A stretch of 64,000 nucleotides of DNA from JADGQM01 sp964441945 (GCA_964441945.1 CAYTWB010000011.1:1-64000); one strand, 5' to 3'; shown: positions 16,779 through 25,165, numbered from the stretch's first letter. The notes: a model not told the origin generated them from the letters alone. Translations and numbers: made by a program.

Positions 16779-19562
16779 ATGGATTATAAGGCGAGTCTAA
16801 ACCTTCCTCAGACTGATTTTCCCATGAAGGCGAACCTTGCCGGGCGGGAACCGGAGATGCTTGCCCGATGGGAAAAAATGAGGCTCTACGATCTGCTGAG
16901 AGAACAGGGCAGGGATCGGCCCCTCTATATCCTTCATGACGGCCCCCCCTATGCCAACGGGCACATTCACCTGGGGACGGCCCTGAATAAGATACTCAAG
17001 GATATGATTATCAAGAGCCGCCAGATGAGCGGTTTCAATGCGGTCTATGTGCCGGGCTGGGACTGCCATGGGCTTCCCATCGAACACCAGGTGGATCGAG
17101 AATTGGGAGAGCGCAAATCGTCCATGTCTCTGGTCGAGATTCGCCGCCATTGCCGGCGCTATGCAGAACGCTTCATCGATATTCAGAGAAACGAGTTCAG
17201 GCGCTTGGGGGTCCTGGGCGAGTGGGACAATCCCTACCTCACCATGTCCTACGATTACGAAGCGACCATCGTTCGGGAGCTGGGGCGGTTTTTTGAACGT
17301 GGCAGCGTGATCCGGAGTAAGAAGCCCGTCTATTGGTGCGCTGAATGCCGAACGGCCCTGGCGGAAGCCGAGGTCGAGTATCAGAACCATGTGTCGCCGT
17401 CGATCTACGTCAAATTTCCCCTGGATCAACAAAGCCGTACGCGTTTCCCGGAATTGTCGGGAAAGCCCGTCTATGTGCTCATCTGGACCACAACCCCATG
17501 GACCATTCCGGCCAACCTCGCCATTACCCTCCACCCCGATTTCGAGTATGTGGCCGCGGCGGTCGACGGTGAGGTCTGGATACTCGCCGAAGGGCTCCTC
17601 GAAAACTGTATGCGTCTTTTCGGGGTCGGGAGTTTTGAGATCATACGGCGTTTCCGTGCTTCGGAGCTGAAGGGCCTGGTCTGCCGCCATCCGCTCCTCG
17701 ACCGTGAAAGCGTACTCATTCTTGGGAATCACGTCACACTGGAGGCTGGGACGGGATGTGTGCATACCGCCCCGGGTCATGGGCGTGAAGACTACGATAT
17801 GGCGCTCGAATACGGCCTGGAGGTCTATTCTCCGGTGGACGACGACGGGTGTTTCACCCGGGACGTCCCGTTCTTTAGTGGCCAGTTTGTTTTCGATGCC
17901 AACAAGGCGGTCAATGCGAAGCTTCAAGAGATAGGGCGGTTGATCCTGCAGACGGATATCGAACATAGTTACCCGCACTGCTGGCGATGCAAGAAGCCCG
18001 TGATCTTTCGGGCTACCGAGCAGTGGTTCATTTCACTGGAAAAAAACGATCTCCGGCAGAAGGCCCTCACCTGGATCGATCGGGTGGAGTGGATCCCGAA
18101 CTGGGGCAGGGAAAGGATCTACAACATGATCCTGAATCGCCCGGACTGGTGCATTTCCCGGCAGCGCTCCTGGGGCGTCCCCATCACGGTCTTTACGTGC
18201 TCGGATTGCGGGAAACTTCTCGCATCCCCACAAACCTTCGATCATGTGGCGGCCCTCTTTGAAAAGGAAGGGGCCGACTGCTGGTTTGAAAGCGATGCAG
18301 GCGCGCTTCTGCCGCCTGGAACGGTATGCCCGGAATGCTCGGGGAGCAACTTCCGGAAGGAGATGGACATCCTCGATGTCTGGTTTGACTCCGGGGTGTC
18401 GTATTCCGCGGTGCTGGAGCATCGGAGCTACCTCAACGCGCCGGCTGACCTCTATCTTGAAGGAAGCGACCAGCACCGGGGCTGGTTTCATTCGTCGCTC
18501 CTGGCTGCGGTCGGCACCCGCGACACGGCTCCCTATAAAACCGTGCTCACCCATGGGTTTGTGGTGGACGGCCAGGGCTACAAGATGTCCAAGTCTTTGG
18601 GCAACGTGATTCCACCCGAGCAGATCATTCGCCAGTACGGGGCTGAGGTCCTTCGCCTCTGGGTATCGGCGGAAGACTATCGCGACGATATCCGCATTTC
18701 CCCGGACATCTTGAAGCGCCTGACCGAGGCCTATCGACGGATTCGCAATACCTGCAGGTTCCTCCTTGGAAACCTGGGAGACTTCAACCCGGTTTCAGAT
18801 GGGGTGCCGGTCCACGAAATGGATGAGCTGGATCGGTTTGCCCTTCTGCAGCTCCAGGACCTGATCCAGCGGGTTCGCAACGCTTATGATCGCTATGAAT
18901 TTCACCGGGTCTACCATGCTCTTCACAACTACTGCGTGGTGGACCTGAGCTCCTTTTATCTCGATATTTTGAAGGATCGCCTGTATGTCTCCGCAGCCGG
19001 GAGCAAGGCGCGCCGTTCGGCTCAGACGGCGCTCTATCGAATCCTTACAGCCGTATTGCGGCTGATGGCCCCGGTCCTTTCATTTACGGCCGAGGAAGCC
19101 TGGTGGCAGCTGCCGCATCGCTCGACTGAGTCGATCCATCTTGAAAGCCTTCCCGAAGCCGACCCGGACCTTCAGGACGATGAGCTGAACCGGCGCTGGC
19201 AGACCATTCTGGCGCTTCGAAGCGATGTCACGCGATCCCTGGAAGGAGCGCGTCAGGCAAAGATCATCGGCCATCCCCTGGATGCTGTGGTGAAACTGGC
19301 CCTACCGGAAGACATGAGAGAGGGCTTTGCCGGCCGGGAGGAGCTGCTGCGCTCGGTTTTTATCGTCTCGGGTGTTGTTTTTGCTCCGGCCGCGGAGCTG
19401 GTGAATCCCGTCGATGGGATCGAAATACAGGGACTTCAGGTTCAGATTGAACCCGCCACGTGGAACAAGTGTGAGCGATGCTGGGTGCGTTCGCAGGAGG
19501 TCGGCCGATTCCTGGATCATCCGACGATCTGTGGACGCTGCCATGCCGTGGTAGGCGGGTGA
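16779..19562 (+). CDS. ileS: Isoleucyl-tRNA synthetase
   Basis: Charges tRNA-Ile. A 927-residue class I synthetase with the HIGH-type motif in PYANGHIHLGTAL (about residues 56-68), the CP1 editing domain with TTTPWTIPAN, and KMSKS at 602-606. The C-terminal zinc finger CERCW...CGRC is present, as in most bacterial type IleRS. The ATG at 16779 has an AAGGGGA ribosome site. lspA follows after 28 bases; the ileS-lspA pairing is common in proteobacteria. Confidence 0.97.
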   Translation: MDYKASLNLPQTDFPMKANLAGREPEMLARWEKMRLYDLLREQGRDRPLYILHDGPPYANGHIHLGTALNKILKDMIIKSRQMSGFNAVYVPGWDCHGLPIEHQVDRELGERKSSMSLVEIRRHCRRYAERFIDIQRNEFRRLGVLGEWDNPYLTMSYDYEATIVRELGRFFERGSVIRSKKPVYWCAECRTALAEAEVEYQNHVSPSIYVKFPLDQQSRTRFPELSGKPVYVLIWTTTPWTIPANLAITLHPDFEYVAAAVDGEVWILAEGLLENCMRLFGVGSFEIIRRFRASELKGLVCRHPLLDRESVLILGNHVTLEAGTGCVHTAPGHGREDYDMALEYGLEVYSPVDDDGCFTRDVPFFSGQFVFDANKAVNAKLQEIGRLILQTDIEHSYPHCWRCKKPVIFRATEQWFISLEKNDLRQKALTWIDRVEWIPNWGRERIYNMILNRPDWCISRQRSWGVPITVFTCSDCGKLLASPQTFDHVAALFEKEGADCWFESDAGALLPPGTVCPECSGSNFRKEMDILDVWFDSGVSYSAVLEHRSYLNAPADLYLEGSDQHRGWFHSSLLAAVGTRDTAPYKTVLTHGFVVDGQGYKMSKSLGNVIPPEQIIRQYGAEVLRLWVSAEDYRDDIRISPDILKRLTEAYRRIRNTCRFLLGNLGDFNPVSDGVPVHEMDELDRFALLQLQDLIQRVRNAYDRYEFHRVYHALHNYCVVDLSSFYLDILKDRLYVSAAGSKARRSAQTALYRILTAVLRLMAPVLSFTAEEAWWQLPHRSTESIHLESLPEADPDLQDDELNRRWQTILALRSDVTRSLEGARQAKIIGHPLDAVVKLALPEDMREGFAGREELLRSVFIVSGVVFAPAAELVNPVDGIEIQGLQVQIEPATWNKCERCWVRSQEVGRFLDHPTICGRCHAVVGG

Positions 19563-19590
19563 TGCGCAAGGTCGCGGGAAGGATGACGCC

Positions 19591-20052
19591 ATGACCAGCT
19601 TGTTTGCCGTTGCGGGGATAATCATTCTTTTGGACCAGGTTTCCAAGCTTCTGGTTCTCCATTTCCTGCCGCTCTTTTCCGCAGTCGAAATCATACCCGG
19701 ATTTTTCAACCTGGTGCATGTCAGGAATACGGGAGCGGCCTTCAGTATTCTGGCCGGTGAGCCTTCCGTCTGGCGTCGGGTCTTTTTCGTCGGACTGACC
19801 CTTCTCGTGGTGGCGATCATTGTTTTTGCCTATAGGAAGGTCCCTACTGAGGATCATTGGAGCAGGACGGCCTACGCCCTCATCACCGGCGGGGCCTTGG
19901 GAAACCTGATCGATCGGGTGCGCTTCGGCGAGGTCGTCGATTTCCTGGACTGCTATGTCGGCGCCTATCACTGGCCGGCTTTTAACGTGGCGGACAGCGC
20001 GGTCACGGTGGGGGCGCTGATGCTGCTCGTATCGCTCCTGAGGGGAAAATAG
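19591..20052 (+). CDS. lspA: Lipoprotein signal peptidase (signal peptidase II)
   Basis: Cleaves the signal peptide of diacylglyceryl-modified prolipoproteins in the inner membrane. It has 153 residues and four hydrophobic segments. The catalytic aspartates are Asp108 in GNLIDRV and Asp135 in FNVADSAV, and the conserved LVHVRNTGAAFS is present. It is co-transcribed with ileS. The last 40 or so codons are duplicated 1284 bases downstream (21214-21351), on the far side of a HigBA module. Confidence 0.95.
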   Translation: MTSLFAVAGIIILLDQVSKLLVLHFLPLFSAVEIIPGFFNLVHVRNTGAAFSILAGEPSVWRRVFFVGLTLLVVAIIVFAYRKVPTEDHWSRTAYALITGGALGNLIDRVRFGEVVDFLDCYVGAYHWPAFNVADSAVTVGALMLLVSLLRGK

Positions 20053-20258
20053 TAGTCACCCTTCGGGGTAATCGTTCACGCCCGGGTGTGATTCAGGACT
20101 GTTGGTTTGGGTTTCAAGTCGCATGCCATCATCCGGTTCTGGTGGGCACAAGAAGACGTTCCCACCCTCCTTTGACGACCAGCTCATCCTTTCCTTAGAT
20201 AACAGAAATGAAGGCTGTTCAGTGGACTCCAAATCTCAAATCCATATGCATATGGCCA

Positions 20259-20627
20259 TTACCCCCGCGTGGTTTGTTGTCCGACCGCATGGCGTTGGCC
20301 CCTGGACTTTCCTTTCCTTGAAGAAGCCGGTACGTGGCGGTGTATTGTCTTCAATTTATCCTTTTCAGAAAGCTGTGCGTGATAGAGGTCCCATCTGAGT
20401 TGCATGTTCATCCAGAAGTCAGGTGACATGCCAAAGAACTTGGCCAGGCGCAGGGCTGTAGCAGGGGTTATTCCGCGGCGGCCATTAATGATCTCATTGA
20501 TGCGCTGATATGGAACGTGAATAGCATTGGCTAGCTCACGTTGGGTAACCTCCATCGGGACCAGGAACTCCTGAAGGATCATTTCACCAGGATGGGTAGG
20601 AGGACGATCTGTTGGAATACGGATCAT
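20259..20627 (-). CDS. higA: HigA-type antitoxin (HTH Xre/VapI family)
   Basis: A 122-residue DNA-binding antitoxin. The N-terminal RPPTHPGEMILQEFLVPM and the helix-turn-helix with TQRELANAI...RINEIINGRRGITPATALRLAKFF are the signature of HigA addiction-module antitoxins. The C-terminal 20 or so residues (basic, Gly/Gln-rich) extend past the usual family end and may be read into flanking sequence. It is the second gene of a toxin-first pair, the usual HigBA order, and would repress its own operon. Confidence 0.88.
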   Translation of the reverse strand: MIRIPTDRPPTHPGEMILQEFLVPMEVTQRELANAIHVPYQRINEIINGRRGITPATALRLAKFFGMSPDFWMNMQLRWDLYHAQLSEKDKLKTIHRHVPASSRKGKSRGQRHAVGQQTTRG

Positions 20628-20647
20628 GGTGTTACTCTCTTCAATGT

Positions 20648-20941
20648 TTAGTGATAATCCACAATCTCAACTTGCTCGGGACCAGACTCAGACCACCTCA
20701 AACAGATGCGATACTGATCGTTGATACGAATACTATGCTGCCCACTGCGATCTCCGGCGAGTGCTTCCAGGAAATTACCTGGAGGGATACGCAATTCATC
20801 GAGTAGTGTGACTGAGTCGAGTTGATCGAGCTTTCGGGCGGCAATCTTCCATAACGACTCCGGGCAGGTTTTGCGTGCTGCCTTCGTGTTCTTGCCGTTG
20901 AAGATGTCTTCTGTGCCCTTGTTCTTGAATGTCACGATCAT
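20648..20941 (-). CDS. higB: HigB-type toxin (RelE superfamily mRNA interferase)
   Basis: A 97-residue toxin expected to cleave mRNA on the ribosome. The sequence starts MIVTFKNKGTEDIF and has the family blocks KLDQLDSVTLLDELRIPPGNFLEAL, GDRSGQHSIRINDQYRICLRW and the C-terminal EIVDYH. It is intact and followed 20 bases later by higA. The module sits between the real lspA end and a duplicated lspA fragment, so it was probably acquired or moved here. Confidence 0.88.
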   Translation of the reverse strand: MIVTFKNKGTEDIFNGKNTKAARKTCPESLWKIAARKLDQLDSVTLLDELRIPPGNFLEALAGDRSGQHSIRINDQYRICLRWSESGPEQVEIVDYH

Positions 20942-21339
20942 GCTGATATGATAACATGGAGTTCATGCTATGACAATTGTCGAAATTGCCACGGAGTAGG
21001 AGGCCCAACAAGGAGCTCTCGAGCCTTCTGCCCGCTTTTGGCCGATGAGCACAGACCAGGGCATTACAGAAGGCCGAAGGCGAATCGGCTAGGGCAATCG
21101 GACAACCGTATTTTGAAGCCTCTCCTGGAATCCTGGCGACTTTAAATGGGAATATCCTTATGACGTATCACAATGAAAGCTCAAAGCGCGCTATTTCCAA
21201 AAGCCATCCGGATGAGGTTGTCAATTTCCTGGACTGCTATGTCGGCGCCTATCACTGGCCGGCTTTCAACGTAGCCAACAGTGCGGTCACGTTGGGGGCA
21301 CTGATGCTGCTCGTATCGCTCCTGAGGGGAGAATAGAAG
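20942..21339. other. Intergenic region upstream of higB, holding an lspA fragment
   Basis: About 400 bases. The left part should contain the higBA promoter and operator, which I cannot pin down. The right part (21214-21336) is a duplicate of the lspA 3' end. Confidence 0.6.
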
Positions 21340-21351
21340 TCACTCTTCGGG
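21214..21351 (+). pseudogene. Duplicated 3' fragment of lspA
   Basis: Aligns without gaps to 19930-20067 at a constant offset of 1284 bases, with scattered substitutions. It would encode the end of LspA, with FLDCYVGAYHWPAFNVA intact, and has its own TAG at 21334-21336 plus the following 15 bases of the original 3' flank. There is no 5' part and no start, so it is a non-functional remnant. Together with the true lspA end it forms direct repeats around higBA. The stop region of the Uma2 gene overlaps its right edge on the other strand. Confidence 0.9.
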
Positions 21352-21942
21352 CGACTGACCTGGTTGGCGGCGCTGCCGCATCTCGAGCCAGAGATTGGCC
21401 AGGTCAAGTTCCAGCTCCTGGAACGGCTCAGCTCTCACCTTGTCGTTTTCCGACCAGGCGTCCAGTAGAGACCACCGGCCAGACTCAAGCCGAAACACCT
21501 CCAGGGTCATAAGGGCTGGATCGATCAGCCAGGCATATCGTACCAGGCTCCCGGCAAAGGCATGCATCTTCTTGATCCTATCAGTGCGGGCTGTGTCGGG
21601 CGAAAGCACTTCACATACCCAATCCGGAGCCACTGAAATCCAGTTGTGATCTTCGGATTCCGGAAATCGCTCTTCCCTCCAGCCTGCCAGGTCGGGAACA
21701 ACGATGTCCTTTCCCAGTCCGATTTCCGGTGTGATGATAAAGATCCATCCGCCGGGCCCACCCCCTTCTCCAAAAGAGTAAGGAGGGGTTATTCTGCTTC
21801 CCAGCACTGTCGCGGTAAATCCATGTTTCCTCGACGGCCTGGGAGTAAGGATGAGCTCACCGTCGATGATCTCCCCGGTCATATTATCGGGAATATCGCA
21901 GAGATCTCCGTAAGTCGCCTCTTTCTTGACCGGTTCTGACAT
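21340..21942 (-). CDS. Uma2 family nuclease-like protein (DUF820)
   Basis: A 200-residue protein with a predicted PD-(D/E)xK nuclease fold. Matching blocks are EIIDGELILTPRPSRKH near the N-terminus, VVPDLAGW (acidic residue of the core) and DWVCEVLSPDTARTDR. Such proteins are abundant in cyanobacteria and some delta-proteobacteria, often as accessory genes; no cellular role is established. The ATG at 21942 has a reasonable AGGTGA upstream. It lies between HigBA and VapBC in an accessory islet, and its stop codon falls in the 3' flank of the duplicated lspA fragment. Confidence 0.82.
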   Translation of the reverse strand: MSEPVKKEATYGDLCDIPDNMTGEIIDGELILTPRPSRKHGFTATVLGSRITPPYSFGEGGGPGGWIFIITPEIGLGKDIVVPDLAGWREERFPESEDHNWISVAPDWVCEVLSPDTARTDRIKKMHAFAGSLVRYAWLIDPALMTLEVFRLESGRWSLLDAWSENDKVRAEPFQELELDLANLWLEMRQRRQPGQSPEE

Positions 21943-22310
21943 AGGGGGTCACCTATCTGAATCCTGCTTTGACTGACGATATTTCTGTGAGCCTGTCCGA
22001 TAATCAGGCCATAAAGCACTTCCTCACTTCTCCTTCCGTCATTGAGGCGCTGGTTGTAAGCCGGAACCCAATCTACCACCCCCTCTTATGTAACTACATT
22101 GCCGGAGAGGCCCTTGCAGGGCTGTCAAATTCCATCACCCCAGCAGGCCCCCGGCCTGATGCCTGTCGGGACAAGCTTTGGCCGGGGGTCCACAACATTC
22201 ATAAAGGCCTGGATTCCGGCCGGAAGCATGCCGGAATGACGGGCTGAGGGAATTCCTAAACAGGCTCTAAGACACCCCATTTTTCATCAGGATATGACCG
22301 CTGAAAAGTT
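21943..22310. other. Intergenic region between the Uma2 and VapC genes
   Basis: About 370 bases. The right half is a dispersed repeat (22118-22250). The left part would hold the Uma2 promoter; nothing specific was seen. Confidence 0.5.
22118..22250. repeat. Dispersed CCGGAATGACG-core repeat
   Basis: Contains CATCACCCCAGC, GGCCGGGGGTCC and then CTGGATTCCGGCC...GCCGGAATGACGGG, the double-hairpin core seen elsewhere. It has extra sequence in the first hairpin, as in the copy at 16151-16310. Confidence 0.65.
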
Positions 22311-22712
22311 TTAGCCTTGCCAGTCTTCGATTAGCAGAGCATCCACTCTCCCGAACTCCCTGCTATTGTGAGTGACCAGAGTAACTTCATTTGCAAGTGC
22401 GATGGAGGCAATCATCAAGTCATTCGGTCCTATGGGTATTCCCTTGGATGATAATTCAGCGCGGATTTTCCCATAGACACGGGCGGCGCTATCGTCGAAC
22501 GGCAAGCTTGTAAACAGGTTCAAGAATTCCTCGAGTGCAGCAAGGGTCTGCGGCTTTCTGTAGCTCCTGTTGGCACCGTAATAGAGCTCTGCCTTCACTA
22601 TTGAACATACCAATACGTCAGCCGGATGCATGCGCTCCATTCGGCGACGGATAGGGGAATCCGGATTGTTCAGGTAGTGAATGCAGGCATTGGTATCCAA
22701 CAGGTAAGTCAT
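22311..22712 (-). CDS. vapC: VapC-type PIN-domain ribonuclease toxin
   Basis: A 133-residue PIN-domain toxin. The acidic metal-binding residues are at the expected places: Asp6 in MTYLLDTNACI, Glu42 in IVKAELYYG and Asp98 in IGPNDLMIAS. The C-terminal LVTHNSREFGRV block completes the family pattern. It would cleave tRNA or rRNA when free. Its start overlaps the antitoxin stop by 4 bases, so the two are translationally coupled. Confidence 0.9.
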   Translation of the reverse strand: MTYLLDTNACIHYLNNPDSPIRRRMERMHPADVLVCSIVKAELYYGANRSYRKPQTLAALEEFLNLFTSLPFDDSAARVYGKIRAELSSKGIPIGPNDLMIASIALANEVTLVTHNSREFGRVDALLIEDWQG

Positions 22713-22960
22713 GCCATGGGTTCCCTGTACTCATATTCACCCTGGTCTCCCCGGTCCAGCGGCTCTTCCCGGAAAGCACCGGCAGTGGAGTCAAAAAAAC
22801 CTGGTGGCCAAAGGTTGCCCCTTGTGGTGCCACGCGTCTGTCGAGAAACCGGATTCAAAACCACCAGTACATCCAAATCCTGATCTCGCAGATCCAACGG
22901 GACCTCCAGGCACAAGATGCCGTCTTTACCGACGCGTGATGTTAGCTCGATCGTCCTCAT
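22709..22960 (-). CDS. vapB: VapB-like antitoxin
   Basis: An 83-residue small protein directly upstream of and overlapping vapC. The N-terminal ELTSRVGKDGILCLEVPLDLRDQDLDVLVVLNPV has the beta-strand pattern of AbrB/SpoVT-like or DUF104-like antitoxins, and the C-terminal half is acidic and probably wraps the toxin. A strong GGAGGTGA ribosome site precedes the ATG. The role comes mainly from position; family assignment is tentative. Confidence 0.75.
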   Translation of the reverse strand: MRTIELTSRVGKDGILCLEVPLDLRDQDLDVLVVLNPVSRQTRGTTRGNLWPPGFFDSTAGAFREEPLDRGDQGEYEYREPMA

Positions 22961-23118
22961 GCTTCACCTCCAGAACTTCTTCGCCGCCAATGTGCTTATT
23001 CCCATTTCCGTCTTCATCAGCCCCGGCACTCCTGAGTTGCTCTGTCTGGATCGAACCCTACCCGCAATTCATTGGCGAATGGATGGATTCTATCCTACTC
23101 GTGGCTTGCCCGCCCACC

Positions 23119-23811
23119 CTACTTGGGCTCTTCCTTCTTCAATTTCACCACAAAATTCAAGGGCTTCATCCGCTTGGCCTTCCGGTCCCAGAACTCCTGC
23201 TGGATGACGACGCGATCGTTGAAGATCTCGGTAACGACACCGTTTCGCTCACCTACCGGAGTGCCGACGTTCACGATGTAGCCCTTGCCTGCGGAATCCT
23301 CAACCAGCGCCCTGCGGCCCAAGTCTCCCCAAACAATGGCCTTGAGGCCCTTTTCGACCTCTGCAAGACTCATTTTTTGAAGCGGAGTGAGAGGACGTTG
23401 CGGTTCCGGCGGAAGATCGATCTCTTCGTCACCGGTAGCAGGAGGTGGCGGGGGAGCCTCAGCCGGGGCAATGAAACTAACAAAAGGGTCCACCATGGTG
23501 TTCTGTTGATAGGAAAAGTCTTCTTTCAGCAAAGCCATGAGGACCTTTTCCCGGTTGGGAACAGGCTGGGGTTCACTGGCGGATGGGGCCTGAGACGAAG
23601 GCGGGTTCAAATCAACGGGAGGGACCGGTGGTGCTGCTCCTGGTTCACCGGGTGGAGCGGCATCAGGCTGGGCCGCCGGTGCTTCCTGTTGGGCCGGGTT
23701 CGACCCGGTGCCTTGGGCGAGCAGCGGTGTGCTCAGCAGCATCATTCCCACAATACAGCACCCGCCCAGGATGCTGCCCCTTTTCAGCGCTCTAAGACAT
23801 TGGATCCTCAT
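23119..23811 (-). CDS. pilP: Type IV pilus assembly lipoprotein-like PilP
   Basis: A 230-residue envelope protein. An N-terminal hydrophobic signal (about residues 13-32) is followed by a long Pro/Ala-rich linker (about 35-80), DPFVSFI, and a C-terminal beta domain with PLTPLQKMSLAEVEKGLKAI, GKGYIVNVGTPVGERNGVVTEI and DRVVIQQEF, the PilP pattern. PilP joins the PilNO inner-membrane complex to the PilQ secretin. The pilMNO and pilQ genes expected beside it are not in the window, so it stands alone here. The signal region lacks a clear lipobox. A sigma-54 promoter match lies 36-51 bases upstream. Confidence 0.78.
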   Translation of the reverse strand: MRIQCLRALKRGSILGGCCIVGMMLLSTPLLAQGTGSNPAQQEAPAAQPDAAPPGEPGAAPPVPPVDLNPPSSQAPSASEPQPVPNREKVLMALLKEDFSYQQNTMVDPFVSFIAPAEAPPPPPATGDEEIDLPPEPQRPLTPLQKMSLAEVEKGLKAIVWGDLGRRALVEDSAGKGYIVNVGTPVGERNGVVTEIFNDRVVIQQEFWDRKAKRMKPLNFVVKLKKEEPK

Positions 23812-23846
23812 CGCTTTATCCCCTGATCAATATTCCTTCAACAAAG

Positions 23847-23862
23847 AGCAATGCAAAGACCA
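23847..23862 (-). promoter_or_regulatory. Candidate sigma-54 promoter of pilP
   Basis: On the minus strand the sequence reads TGGTCTTTGCATTGCT: the invariant GG and GC are 10 bases apart and the -12 box TTGCT is perfect, while the rest of the -24 box is weak. The predicted start point is near 23836, giving a 25-base leader to the pilP ATG. Confidence 0.55.
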
Positions 23863-23944
23863 TCGAGGGTCCCTCATGATTCTTGAAGAAACTGGTGAAA
23901 ATTCTCCCTGTTCAACCTGGCGATCATTCCCACACCTCTTCAAC

Positions 23945-23980
23945 TGACACGATCTGTCAGCGAGCTGACAAAATCTGTCC
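23945..23980. promoter_or_regulatory. Candidate enhancer: paired TGACA-N5-TGTCA sites
   Basis: TGACA-N5-TGTCA (23945-23959) and TGACA-N5-TGTCC (23966-23980) are spaced 21 bases centre to centre, two helical turns, about 110-145 bases upstream of the predicted pilP start point. The (C/G)TGTC half-site resembles the published PilR recognition sequence of Pseudomonas pilA. Binding by PilR is inferred. Confidence 0.5.
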
Positions 23981-24206
23981 ATGAGGGCCCCCGGGGTCCT
24001 ATCCTCCTGAAGCCGCTCGATTTTCGACCGTATAATAATAGCAAAACTGGTTTTTTCACAACAAAATGATGAACGAGGACCCTGTTTGAGAACACTATGG
24101 AGCTCAAGAAGAAGAAGGTAAGATGAAGAGCTTGCGACGCCAAACTGATGCCGGCATTCAGGCATGCACCCCTATGCGTCAAATTAAGGGTTTTCACTGT
24201 GGTACT

Positions 24207-24285
24207 GAGAGACTATCTCAAAACGGCATAAAGGCCGTTGAACGTCATTCCGGCATGTTCTTGGCCGGAATCCAGGTTCGTGAGA
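24207..24285. repeat. Half copy of the MITE-like repeat with GAGACTATCTCA ends
   Basis: Starts GAGACTATCTCAAAACGGCA and continues with AAAGGCCGTTGAACGTCATT and the CCGGCATGTT...GGCCGGAATCCAGG hairpin, matching the reverse complement of the right half of 57237-57375. The far terminal repeat is not seen. Confidence 0.7.
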
Positions 24286-24409
24286 GTCTTTCGGACCTCG
24301 CCGAAATCCTGTCCCTGCCGGCATCGGGCCGGGAACCTGCCTGGGTGACGATGTGTGTTACCAGCTGGAGCCCTGACTACTTGAAAGTACACTTGAATTC
24401 TCCCAAGTT

Positions 24410-24492
24410 GACGGGCATTGGAATGTACCTGGCCGGAATGCAGCCACGCCGTGAGCTTTCTGGATTCCGGCTAACAGCATGCCGGAATGACG
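24410..24492. repeat. Dispersed CCGGAATGACG-core repeat
   Basis: ACCTGGCCGGAATGCAG followed by CTGGATTCCGGC...GCATGCCGGAATGACG; the double-hairpin core with a degenerate left arm. Confidence 0.65.
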
Positions 24493-24532
24493 ACGATGTG
24501 ATGAACCCTGGTTCTTTTCACCGTAGGTTCGC

Positions 24533-24656
24533 TCCCCCCTCGTTCCCACGTTCCGAGTGGGAACGCACAGGCTGGACGCTCCGCGTCCACTGGCGCAGAG
24601 CCCGAAGGCATGGGCTCCCACGCAGAGCGTGGGAGCCGGTGAGGGGGCCAGATGGG
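24533..24656. repeat. Dispersed repeat family D, copy 1
   Basis: About 120 bases bounded by C/G runs (CCCCCTC...GAGGGGG). It includes GTTCCCACGTTCCGAGTGGGAAC, a CGCGTCCACTGGCGCAGAG segment and GGCTCCCACGCAGAGCGTGGGAGCC, two palindromic ends. The reverse complement recurs at 34681-34801. Confidence 0.8.
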
Positions 24657-24754
24657 GGAACGAATTTTATGGCGCAATGATCTTGAATCATTTTCTTTAA
24701 AGCTCGAGCGTCAATTCAAGGAAGGTCCTGGACATGCAGACCCGCTGTGTGGTG

Positions 24755-24850
24755 GCTTCCCCGTGGCCCGAAGGGCCCGAACAGTCCAGCCCGGGGCAAC
24801 GCCCTGGGATTCGAACCCGTCACCCAGGCCTGAGCCCTGAAAGGGCGCAA
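24755..24850. repeat. Dispersed repeat family E, copy 1
   Basis: Includes CCAGCCCGGGGCAACGCCCTG and GCCCTGAAAGGGCG palindromic segments. The reverse complement of this layout recurs at 25185-25290. Confidence 0.7.
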
Positions 24851-25060
24851 CAATTGGGGCTGACCGCATCGCCCGGTACCCCAAAACCGGGAGAGATTGC
24901 AGAGGGTATGGACATGATCGGTAGTCCCTCCTGTTCGGATGGCCGGAGATTGGCATTGTTTAAGGATACCGGCAAGATAACTCTAGAGTTCACGGAGAAG
25001 ATATTCGGTAAACACAGAAACCCGGTTTTGGGTGTTAAACACATTATGGATGAAGACCTT

Positions 25061-25165
25061 GGCTTAACGGTCATGAATCGTGGTCATTACTTCACCCCCA
25101 GCGGCAACAATCCCCCCAACCCCACTTTTCTAAAGGGGGGCAGGGGGGATTTTCACGGTAAGACG
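25061..25165 (+). repeat. Dispersed repeat family C, copy 3
   Basis: Same order of segments as 15803-15893 (GTCATGAATCGTGGTCATT, AGCGGCAACAATCCCCCCAA, a CTTTTCTAAAGGGG hairpin, GGGGGGATTTTCACGGTAAG). Confidence 0.75.

Noticed and set aside
22711..23826. Open frame crossing vapB, the vapB-pilP gap and pilP on the plus strand
   Set aside because: It overlaps two supported genes on the opposite strand and has no recognisable domain.
24123..24680. Possible 185-residue gene in the pilP-pilA gap
   Set aside because: It is made mostly of three dispersed repeats and lacks a ribosome site.
24780..24830. tRNA-like T-loop on the minus strand (GGGTTCGAATCCC)
   Set aside because: The flanking bases do not form a T-stem of proper length, and no acceptor or anticodon arm can be built. 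The stretch belongs to repeat family E.
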